From Selenomonadaceae bacterium (GTDB taxonomy: Bacteria > Bacillota > Negativicutes > Selenomonadales > Selenomonadaceae), in NCBI GenBank assembly GCA_017470715.1, contig JAFUYE010000039.1:1-48617 (forward strand): 48,617 nucleotides of DNA, in the 5' to 3' direction. Shown here piece after piece: positions 8,126 to 14,633 of the stretch. Numbering within the stretch: the stretch's first letter is position 1; every line of letters begins with the position of its first letter. The position numbers and the translations under genes were made by a program. Under the pieces are notes generated by a model, which saw only the letters and a list, made by a program, of their open reading frames with translations, was not told the origin of the DNA and ran no database searches.

Positions 8126-8548
8126 TTAAAAATCTCCTCTCCGGCTGTCAAGCCAACCTTGCAAAATATAAACCGCTGCCATCTTGTCGATAACTTTTTT
8201 GCGTTTTCTGCGACTCAAATCCGCTTCGACCAAAGTGCGCGTTGCCGCAACCGTGCTCAATCGTTCGTCCCAAAAATTTTGTTCGACATTCGGAAGAGCC
8301 GCCGCAATTTTCGCCGCAAAACTTTTGACGAATTCGCAACGTTCGCCCTCCGTGCCGTCCATGTTTTTGGGAAGTCCGATAACAAAAATTTTCGCTTCGT
8401 ATTCGGCAACCAGTTCGCGCAAACGTTTCAAATCGTTTTTGTTGGACGTGCGGTTAATCGTCTCGACGCCCTGCGCAGTCCAGCCCAAAGGGTCACTTGC
8501 CGCCACGCCGATTGTTTTGTCGCCGATGTCCAAGCCCAAAACTCTCAC
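8126..8548 (-). CDS. ruvX: Putative Holliday junction resolvase / pre-16S rRNA nuclease
   Basis: 140 residues, full length for YqgF/RuvX. RNase H-like fold with MRVLGLDIGDKTIGVA (Asp7), FVIGLPKNMDGTEGERC, and DERLSTVAATRTL; C-terminal DKMAAVYILQGWLD. In E. coli the family processes the 5' end of 16S rRNA. The start is GTG overlapping the ireB stop (GTGA), with a GGAGG site. Directly followed by DUF1292. Confidence 0.96.
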   Translation of the reverse strand: MRVLGLDIGDKTIGVAASDPLGWTAQGVETINRTSNKNDLKRLRELVAEYEAKIFVIGLPKNMDGTEGERCEFVKSFAAKIAAALPNVEQNFWDERLSTVAATRTLVEADLSRRKRKKVIDKMAAVYILQGWLDSRRGDF

Positions 8549-8826
8549 GCTTTGCCCTCCAGCCGTTCAAGATACGTGCGCACAAGTTCTTCCAACAGTT
8601 CGTCGCGCTCGACTTTGCGAATTTGGCTGCGTGCTTCCATGTGGCTCGTCACGTAAGCGGGGTCGCCGCTCAAAAGATAACCAACCAGTTGATGCACGGG
8701 ATTATAGCCTTTGGCAGTCATTGCTTTATATGCGTTCCGGATAATTTTTTCGGCGCGGTTTTCTTCAATGCCGAAGCTGAACATTCTGGTTTCGTCGCTG
8801 ACGGTTTTCGTTTCGCTACCGGTCAA
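8545..8826 (-). CDS. ireB: IreB family regulatory phosphoprotein (UPF0297)
   Basis: 93 residues; signature GYNPVHQLVGYLLSGDPAYVTSH and RSQIRKVERDELLEELVRTYLE. In Enterococcus faecalis IreB is a substrate of the PASTA kinase IreK and affects cephalosporin resistance; no kinase is visible here. First gene of the operon, with a TTG start and a GAGGAG site about nine bases upstream. A promoter lies directly upstream. Confidence 0.95.
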   Translation of the reverse strand: MTGSETKTVSDETRMFSFGIEENRAEKIIRNAYKAMTAKGYNPVHQLVGYLLSGDPAYVTSHMEARSQIRKVERDELLEELVRTYLERLEGKA

Positions 8827-8859
8827 AATGAATCACTCCTCAATAAAAATTTTTCGTGC

Positions 8860-8889
8860 ATTGTACAACACACAAGCGGCGGGTGACAA
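8860..8889 (-). promoter_or_regulatory. sigma-A-type promoter of the ireB-efp operon
   Basis: On the minus strand, -35 TTGTCA (8884-8889), 18-base spacer, -10 TACAAT (8860-8865). About 33 bases upstream of the ireB start. Two CTTGTCA 7-bp units lie just upstream. Confidence 0.7.
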
Positions 8890-8917
8890 GAAATTTTTTA
8901 GTTGACAAGTGACAAGT

Positions 8918-10306
8918 TTATTTGAGTTCGTTGTATTTTTTCATGTCGGCTTGAGCTTTCGCGTTGTCGCCTAGAGCTTCGTAACACTTGCCGCGTTTCA
9001 TGTAAGCGAACGGAATCAGTTTCTTGAAGTTATCGTCGCGAGTCATAAGTTCAATCGCCCGCGTGTAATCGTCAATCGCTTCGTTGTAACGTTGCAAATT
9101 TTGGTAACACTCGGCGCGGCTGTAGTAATAATAACCAATCATGTATTCAAACGTCTCAAGCTCAATCGCCCGCGTGTAGTCGTCAATCGCCGCCGAAAAA
9201 TTTTTCAAATCGAGACGATAAAAACCTGCGCGATTCATGTAAGCATGAGCAGTCGGCTCCAGCTCAACGGCTTTGTTCAAATCGGCGAGCGCACGTCCGT
9301 TATCTTTGGCAACAAATCTCCAGTACAGCGAACGATAAATGTAATTCTGAGCGTTGTGCGGGTCGAATTGAATTGCACGGTCAAAATCTTTTATCGCCGC
9401 AGAATAATCTTTCGCCATGTAGTAAACAAAGCCGCGGTTGCCGTAAGCCTCCGAATAATCGGGCTTGAGCTGAATTGCGCGATTGAGGTCGTCGAGTGCC
9501 TGCTTGCGCAACCGTTTGCCTTCGGGAACATTTTTGTCGACAAGTATCTTAGTCAACGCGACGCTGTTGCGAATATTTCCGCGCATGTTGTAAGCTTCGG
9601 CATTGTCGGGCTTAAGGTCAATCGCCTCCGTGTAAAGTTGAATCGCCTCGTCGAATTTCTGTTGATAAGCAAGCCGCGTGCCTTCCTCGACTTTTTGATT
9701 CGACAAAAATTCGTTGTCGGCAGTTTTGAATTCGGCTTGAAGTTGAGCACGTCCCGCGTCGTCGGAAACATTTGCGGCACGTTTGCGCAAGTCTTCAACT
9801 TTGCGGTCGTTCTCTTCGGCGGCAACTTGTGATTCGCGGGTCTGACTAATCAGCGTCGAACGGTCGCGGTCGTCGCGCTTGAACCACTTGGAAATTTCGC
9901 CGTCGTCGACGTTGACATTAACCGTCGCTTCCCAAACAATCAAAATAATCTGGTCGGTAACCTGTTTCGTCACGCGGTTATATTGAACTTCGCCGACAAG
10001 TTCGTAACTGTTGCTCGTTATCGCCAAAACTTCGTCGTCGGTGAGTTCGGAATTGACACTGCGCGAATAAGTTTTCAGGTAAACGCCGGCTTGCTTCACG
10101 GCATTTTTAATCGCCTTGTCGCGGGCACGAAGTTTAACAATGTCCTGCGATTCAAGTTCGTTGCCGTAATCCGCGCCCATTGCCGTGTACATTTTGACTT
10201 CCGCACAAGCCACGGGAAAATTTTCGACGCCGCAAATTTCGGGCGCAAAAGTCAGCGTGCCGACAATCAAAGTTGCCGACAAAAGTTTACGAAATTTTTT
10301 ACGCAT
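8918..10306 (-). CDS. Secreted/periplasmic TPR protein with FlgT/LPP20-like N-domain
   Basis: 462 residues. Signal peptide 1-35 (positive start, hydrophobic core, cleavage near VACAEV). Residues about 38-140 (DIVKLRARDKAIKNAVKQAGVYLKTYS ... VNVNVDDGEISKWF) resemble the FlgT/LPP20-type domain seen in envelope proteins. A coiled, charged segment (about 145-210) follows, then at least five TPR units (AIQLYTEAIDLKPDNAEAY, DLNRAIQLKPDYSEAYGNRG, AIKDFDRAIQFDPHNAQNY and others). ATG with a GGAGGTGA site. The gene follows mtaB by 6 bp. The role is not known; the repeats suggest a scaffold in the envelope. Confidence 0.85.
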   Translation of the reverse strand: MRKKFRKLLSATLIVGTLTFAPEICGVENFPVACAEVKMYTAMGADYGNELESQDIVKLRARDKAIKNAVKQAGVYLKTYSRSVNSELTDDEVLAITSNSYELVGEVQYNRVTKQVTDQIILIVWEATVNVNVDDGEISKWFKRDDRDRSTLISQTRESQVAAEENDRKVEDLRKRAANVSDDAGRAQLQAEFKTADNEFLSNQKVEEGTRLAYQQKFDEAIQLYTEAIDLKPDNAEAYNMRGNIRNSVALTKILVDKNVPEGKRLRKQALDDLNRAIQLKPDYSEAYGNRGFVYYMAKDYSAAIKDFDRAIQFDPHNAQNYIYRSLYWRFVAKDNGRALADLNKAVELEPTAHAYMNRAGFYRLDLKNFSAAIDDYTRAIELETFEYMIGYYYYSRAECYQNLQRYNEAIDDYTRAIELMTRDDNFKKLIPFAYMKRGKCYEALGDNAKAQADMKKYNELK

Positions 10307-10312
10307 GATTCA

Positions 10313-11686
10313 TCACCTCCAAAGTTTACCGATAACACCGTCACGGAAAATTTTTTCGACGCGAACTTTAATGACTTCGCCTAGCGGAATATTTTCGTCT
10401 GGAAGATAAACGCGAATATAATTTTTCGTCAAGCCGTCGACAAGCCCGTCCTGTGAAGTTTCGGCAATGATTTCGACTTCACGCCCGATTAATCGTTCAG
10501 CAAAAGTTTTCGACTTGTCACGTGAAATTTCCAGTGCGGAACCTGCGCGAAGTTTTTTCGTCGACGACGGAATTTGATTCGGCAAACTCGCCGCAACCGT
10601 GCCCGCACGCGCAGAATACGGGAACACGTGAATTTTGCTGAACGGTTGACTGCGGATAAAGTTCAACGTGTCTGCGAAAAGTTTTTCCGTTTCGCCGGGG
10701 AAGCCGACAATTAAATCCGTGCCGATTGAAATTTCCGGTACTTCGTCGACAAGCCGCGCAGTCAATTCCGCAAAATTTTTCGTCGTGTACGGGCGGTGCA
10801 TTGCTTTCAAAATTTCGTCACTGCCCGACTGCAACGGCAAATGCACATGGTTACAAATTCGTTCGTCGCATTTAATCAACGCAATCAATTCGTCCGTCAA
10901 CTCGACCGGCTCAATCGAACCCAAACGAAGTCGCAAGGGATTGGCGGCGTCCAAAACTGTTTTTACCGCGTCAACCAAAGAAATTTTTTCGTGGAAGTCG
11001 CGCCCGTATGCTCCGACGTGAATTCCCGTCAAAACAATTTCCTTGAAGCCGGCGGATTTGAGTTTCAAACATTCGTCGCGGATACTTTCAAGACTTCGAC
11101 TGCGAACGCGCCCGCGCACAAACGGAATTATGCAGTACGAACAGAAATTGTTGCAGCCGTCCTCGATTTTCAGGAAAGCCCGCGTGCGTTGAGGAGCGTG
11201 CGGAAGTTCTTCAAAGTCATGAATTTCGTCGACCGTGCCGACTTGAAAAATTTTTTCGCGCTGATTAAAAGCCGCCTCGACAAGTTCAACGATTCGCGTC
11301 CGGTCCTTCGTGCCGACAACGACATCGACGCCGTCAATCGCCGCGACAACTTCGGGCTCGGATTGAGCGTAACAGCCGACAACCGCCACGATTGAATTCG
11401 GATTCGCGCCCGCCGCACGACGAATCATCTGCCGCGATTTTTGCGAACTGACCGCCGTGACCGTGCAGGTGTTGACGACGACAACATCAGCGTCCGAAAT
11501 TTCGCCGGCCGCAACGTAACCCGCAGCCTCGAAAAGTTTTTGCATTGCCTCCGATTCGTATTGATTGACTTTACAACCGAGCGTCACGAAGAAAAATTTT
11601 TTTTGTATCAACGGGGAGCCAATCACATGGGAATTGAAACTTGTCCCTTGCCCCTTGTCCCTTGTCCCTTTATCACATGAATTCAT
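10313..11686 (-). CDS. mtaB: tRNA t6A37 methylthiotransferase MtaB
   Basis: Radical-SAM enzyme that adds a methylthio group to t6A37 in tRNA. UPF0004 cysteines C38 (TLGCKVNQYESEAM), C74 (NTCTVT) and C105 (VVGCYAQ); radical-SAM cluster C178, C182, C185 (DGCNNFCSYC); C-terminal TRAM domain. Family proteins begin at about KKFFFVTLGCKVN, here residue 29; residues 6-16 (KGTRDKGQGTS) come from a heptamer-repeat array. The ATG at 11686 overlaps the rsmE end; TTG at 11611 is an alternative but lacks a site. The rsmE-mtaB order is the usual Firmicute one. Confidence 0.95.
   Translation of the reverse strand: MNSCDKGTRDKGQGTSFNSHVIGSPLIQKKFFFVTLGCKVNQYESEAMQKLFEAAGYVAAGEISDADVVVVNTCTVTAVSSQKSRQMIRRAAGANPNSIVAVVGCYAQSEPEVVAAIDGVDVVVGTKDRTRIVELVEAAFNQREKIFQVGTVDEIHDFEELPHAPQRTRAFLKIEDGCNNFCSYCIIPFVRGRVRSRSLESIRDECLKLKSAGFKEIVLTGIHVGAYGRDFHEKISLVDAVKTVLDAANPLRLRLGSIEPVELTDELIALIKCDERICNHVHLPLQSGSDEILKAMHRPYTTKNFAELTARLVDEVPEISIGTDLIVGFPGETEKLFADTLNFIRSQPFSKIHVFPYSARAGTVAASLPNQIPSSTKKLRAGSALEISRDKSKTFAERLIGREVEIIAETSQDGLVDGLTKNYIRVYLPDENIPLGEVIKVRVEKIFRDGVIGKLWR
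11640..11667. repeat. heptamer array in the mtaB N-terminus
   Basis: Four consecutive 7-bp units on the plus strand (CTTGTCC, CTTGCCC, CTTGTCC, CTTGTCC). Read on the minus strand within mtaB it gives the peptide KGTRDKGQGTS. The unit GGGACAA recurs in the array at 26240. Confidence 0.8.
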
Positions 11687-12416
11687 AGTTAATCATCGCC
11701 AAAGCAGAAATTGCCGCAGTATCGGTTTTCAAAACGCGGTTGCCGAGAGTGACGCTGACTCCGCCCGCAAATTTTATTTCACGAACTTCACGCTCCGAAA
11801 ATCCGCCTTCGGGACCAATCAGCACGATAAGATCTTTGTCCGCGCAAGAATTTTTATACGCGCTCAAAACTTCGCGGACAGTTGTATCTTGCTCACGTTC
11901 CCAACAAAACAGCAGGAAAAAATTTTTTTCATCAAGCGGCATAATTGTTTTAAGCCAATCATCCAGTTCGCGGATACTTCCGATTTCGGGCACGGTGTCG
12001 CGTGCGCATTGTTCGGCGGCCTCTTTCGCGATTCGTTGCCAACGTTCGAGTTTCGCTTTTTCGCGTAAATTATTCGGGCGGGCGATTGTCCTTTCGGAAA
12101 TAAGCGGCTGAATTTTGTCGACGCCGAGTTCCGTGGCTTTTTCGATAATCGTGTCGAAACGATTTTGTTTCGGCAGGCAGTCCGCCAAAATAATTTTTTT
12201 GTCGACGGCAACCGGTTGAAGTTCGCCGACACGTTGAGCGTTAATCGCGTTCCTGTCGAAATCGGTCAGCTCAATGACTGCACGTCTGCCGGCTCTGTCG
12301 ACGGCTGTCAATCTGTCGCCGCGTCGCGCTCTGAGCGAATATGCCAAATGACGGGCGTCGTCGCCGCTGATTGTGATTTTTTCGGCAGTCAAATCATCAA
12401 GGAAAATTCGTTTCAT
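11673..12416 (-). CDS. rsmE: 16S rRNA m3U1498 methyltransferase
   Basis: 247 residues, standard length. PUA-like N-domain 1-70 and SPOUT methyltransferase domain with EKATELGVDKI, LIGPEGGFSEREV and LGNRVLKTDTA (SAM-binding knot). Methylates N3 of U1498 in 16S rRNA. ATG with GAGGT upstream. It overlaps mtaB by 14 bp and has its own promoter-like -10 box upstream. Confidence 0.97.
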   Translation of the reverse strand: MKRIFLDDLTAEKITISGDDARHLAYSLRARRGDRLTAVDRAGRRAVIELTDFDRNAINAQRVGELQPVAVDKKIILADCLPKQNRFDTIIEKATELGVDKIQPLISERTIARPNNLREKAKLERWQRIAKEAAEQCARDTVPEIGSIRELDDWLKTIMPLDEKNFFLLFCWEREQDTTVREVLSAYKNSCADKDLIVLIGPEGGFSEREVREIKFAGGVSVTLGNRVLKTDTAAISALAMINYEFM

Positions 12417-12445
12417 GTTTTTACCTCGTGAAAAATTTTTGTCGC

Positions 12446-12454
12446 ATTATAACA
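12446..12454 (-). promoter_or_regulatory. extended -10 promoter for rsmE-mtaB
   Basis: Minus strand TGTTATAAT: a perfect -10 (12446-12451) with a TG one base upstream (extended -10). No good -35 is present, as the terminator of the upstream gene occupies that position. About 30 bases from the rsmE start. Confidence 0.55.
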
Positions 12455-12461
12455 CGTCGAG

Positions 12462-12490
12462 CAAAAAAAAATCCCGCGCAATCGGCGGGA
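12462..12490 (-). terminator. intrinsic terminator after the zinc-ribbon gene
   Basis: Six-bp GC stem (arms 12472-12477 and 12485-12490), seven-base loop, followed on the minus strand by nine T. Confidence 0.8.
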
Positions 12491-12498
12491 AAAATTTT

Positions 12499-12954
12499 TC
12501 AGTTTTTGGCGTCGTCTATTTCGTTGTACATTGTGTTTGAATAAGTTTTCGATGAACCGCCGCGTATCGTGGCACCTTTTTCGGCGGCACGAGTTCGCAT
12601 CTTCATCGCGTCGGCAAATTTTTTCGCTTCCATTTTGAGCTTGACGGCGCATTCGTCGCAATAGGCACCTTTGGTAATCATCTTGCCGCATCTTCCGCAA
12701 GGGTATTGAACTTCAAGCCCGCTGGCGTTTTCAAAAGCTCCCTGTCGAATCATGCGCCAAATCAATCTGTCGGGCGCGCCGGTCTCGTCGATTAGTTGGC
12801 GAACCGTAACGCCGGGATGGTCACGCACGTATTCTTTAACGTCCTCCTCAAGCGTCATTTCGTAAGCGCGACATTCGGGACAAACATTTTCGCCGAGAAC
12901 CGACAAGAAAATTTTATGACAGTGCGCGCAATTTTTCATGTTGAGTTTTGCCAC
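12499..12954 (-). CDS. YvyF-like zinc-ribbon / winged-helix protein
   Basis: About 151 residues from GTG 12954, which has GGGGTGG five bases upstream; ATG at 12939 is an alternative. Two zinc ribbons, CAHCHKIF...CPEC and CGRCGKMI...CDEC, flank a small helix-turn-helix (VRQLIDETGAPDRLIWRMIRQG). This layout matches the flagellar-operon protein family TIGR03826 (B. subtilis YvyF), a regulator found near flgM/flgK. No flagellar gene is visible here. The basic C-terminus (MKMRTRAAEKGATIRGG) may contact nucleic acid. Function inferred from the family only. Confidence 0.78.
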   Translation of the reverse strand: MAKLNMKNCAHCHKIFLSVLGENVCPECRAYEMTLEEDVKEYVRDHPGVTVRQLIDETGAPDRLIWRMIRQGAFENASGLEVQYPCGRCGKMITKGAYCDECAVKLKMEAKKFADAMKMRTRAAEKGATIRGGSSKTYSNTMYNEIDDAKN

Positions 12955-13045
12955 AGTAACCACCCCGCATAATTCACTAGTGTCGATTGATATTTTCAAC
13001 AGGCATCGAAAATTTTCCTGCCACGCCAAATATTTTTAACTGACT

Positions 13046-13933
13046 TTAAATTTTCAGCTCGCGATTGAATTCGGCAACCTCTTCTGGCGAAAATTCAACG
13101 CGCATTGACTTCCAACGGTCGTGTAACCAAAACCATTCGTCGGGAAATTTTTTTATGTGTTGTTCAATCAGCGTCGCAAGTTTCTGCGTCATCAATTTTA
13201 AGTCGGCGTGCTTGTCGGAAGTTTTTTCAACGAACAGCGGCGGAAAAACTTCAAGCGTGTGCGTGCCGTCGGAATTTCTGTGCATGAACGCGGGGAAAAT
13301 CGGAACTTTGCGGAACCGTGACATACTCGCCGCGCCCGTCACGAAGTTTGTCGCTTGGTTGAAAAATTTTACGACAACGCCGTCCGTGCGCCCGACATCC
13401 TGATCCATAATCAAGCCGATAAAATGTCCCGCGTCAAGCAATTTGTACATTTCGCGAACGTCGTTGCGATAAGTTATGTGCATGCCGACAAGTTCGCGAT
13501 ATTCGCAGATGAATTTGTCCGCGCCTTCGGAACGTTGCTTTTTGGCGACACCGACAAGCGGAATGCCGTATTGCGCAAAAGCACCGCCCATGAGTTCCCA
13601 GTTGTCGTTGTGACCCGTAATGATAATGCCACCGCGTCCCGTCGCCGAAATATAATTCGTCAAATGTTCCAGCCCGACAATTTTTACGTAATCGCGCATG
13701 TTCGGTTTGATTTTCGGCAAGGCAAGCACTTCCATAAAAATCGAACCGAGTTGAACGGAGCCGGCTTTTGCAATTCGTTCCGCTTCGTCGTTTGAAACGT
13801 TCAAACAATTTTTGACATTGTCGACGGCAATTTTTTTTCGTTTTGGCGGAATAAACATCCACAAAAAATTTGCCAAAGCTTTTCCGCACGCCACGGAAAA
13901 TTTCAGCGGCAAAAGACAAATCACGCGGCTCAA
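13046..13933 (-). CDS. LpxL/HtrB-family lipid A (lysophospholipid) acyltransferase
   Basis: At least 295 residues. Catalytic HX4E motif in TGHNDNWE, then MDQDVGRTDGVVVKFF and the C-terminal DEWFWLHDRWK, all typical of late acyltransferases that add a secondary acyl chain to lipid A at the inner membrane. This points to a diderm cell. The first standard start codon is TTG at 13933, but it lacks a ribosome binding site. Family-like sequence (EYRFLKLLS) continues eight codons upstream to an ATC at 13957, which sits 9 bases after a perfect GGGGAGG; a rare AUC start or a sequence error is possible. Follows the rhodanese gene directly. Confidence 0.9.
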   Translation of the reverse strand: MSRVICLLPLKFSVACGKALANFLWMFIPPKRKKIAVDNVKNCLNVSNDEAERIAKAGSVQLGSIFMEVLALPKIKPNMRDYVKIVGLEHLTNYISATGRGGIIITGHNDNWELMGGAFAQYGIPLVGVAKKQRSEGADKFICEYRELVGMHITYRNDVREMYKLLDAGHFIGLIMDQDVGRTDGVVVKFFNQATNFVTGAASMSRFRKVPIFPAFMHRNSDGTHTLEVFPPLFVEKTSDKHADLKLMTQKLATLIEQHIKKFPDEWFWLHDRWKSMRVEFSPEEVAEFNRELKI

Positions 13934-13979
13934 TAACTTTAAAAATCTGTATTCGATTGGCGTTGACCTCCCCGAAAAA

Positions 13980-14375
13980 TTATTTCACGTCGGAACCTTC
14001 GACTTCGCCCGTCCAATCAATCAGCCCGCCGAAATCGTAAACTTTCGTGTAGCCGCGTTTTGTCAAAAGTTCTGCGGCATCTTCGGCGCGTCGTCCCGTC
14101 CAACAGTAAACAAAAATCGGTCTGTCTTTGTCGGGCAGTTTGGACAAATTACCTGAGCGCAGATTTTCAATCGGAAGTAACGTCGCGCCTTTGATATGTT
14201 TTTTGTCGAATTCTTCGGGCGTGCGAACATCCAAAATAATCGCGTTCGGATTCGTCTTCATGATTCGTTTGGCGTCGTCAATCCCCAAATGCGTGTAACT
14301 TGACATGCAACCCGCGCACAAAAAAATCACGGTGCCCAACAAAAATACTGCTGTAAAACTGCGTAAACCATACAA
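13980..14375 (-). CDS. Rhodanese-domain lipoprotein
   Basis: 131 residues from TTG 14375, chosen because CGGGAG lies nine bases upstream. N-terminal hydrophobic segment ends in LCAGC, a near-lipobox, so a membrane-anchored lipoprotein is likely. Single rhodanese domain: AIILDVRTPEEFDKKHIKGA and active-site loop FVYCWTGRRAEDAA with the catalytic cysteine, then YDFGGLIDWTG. Rhodaneses move sulfane sulfur; the acceptor is unknown. Upstream non-coding DNA holds three hairpins; downstream is the LpxL-like gene. Confidence 0.87.
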   Translation of the reverse strand: MYGLRSFTAVFLLGTVIFLCAGCMSSYTHLGIDDAKRIMKTNPNAIILDVRTPEEFDKKHIKGATLLPIENLRSGNLSKLPDKDRPIFVYCWTGRRAEDAAELLTKRGYTKVYDFGGLIDWTGEVEGSDVK

Positions 14376-14417
14376 AATTATCAGCTCCCGAAAACTGCAA
14401 TTCGTAATGCGAAAATT

Positions 14418-14582
14418 GGAGCCGTCACGGATGACGGCTCCCAGCCGACGCATTTGCGTGATGCAAATACCGTCGGCCAAAAGCGTTACGAAACGACCGG
14501 TTCAACGCGAAAACGCACTGCCTCGCCCGCCGCGCAGGCGCAGCTTTCTTTGCTACTTTCTTTCGCTGCCGAAAGAAAGTAG
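14418..14582. repeat. cluster of three strong hairpins, including a dispersed repeat
   Basis: Hairpin 1 at 14418-14441: perfect 10-bp stem, loop CGGA. Hairpin 2 at 14444-14477: 7-bp GCCGACG/CGTCGGC plus 6-bp ATTTGC/GCAAAT, loop GTGAT. Hairpin 3 at 14553-14582: perfect 13-bp stem (CTACTTTCTTTCG), loop CTGC. The 20-mer TTTCTTTGCTACTTTCTTTC (14545-14564) recurs exactly at 24121-24140. The region separates the permease-kinase gene from the rhodanese gene; no gene is seen in it. Confidence 0.75.
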
Positions 14583-14633
14583 ATAACAAAAACTCAAATT
14601 CACGATTGACCTTGAACGAGCGAACACGCAAAA

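Noticed and set aside
11585-11610. MtaB start at TTG 11611 instead of ATG 11686
   Set aside because: It would match the family N-terminus, but it has no ribosome binding site; left as an alternative rather than the annotated start.
14305-14631. Short ORFs on both strands across the hairpin block
   Set aside because: They are produced by repeat sequence, have no ribosome site, and resemble the spurious small proteins often called on such hairpin repeats.
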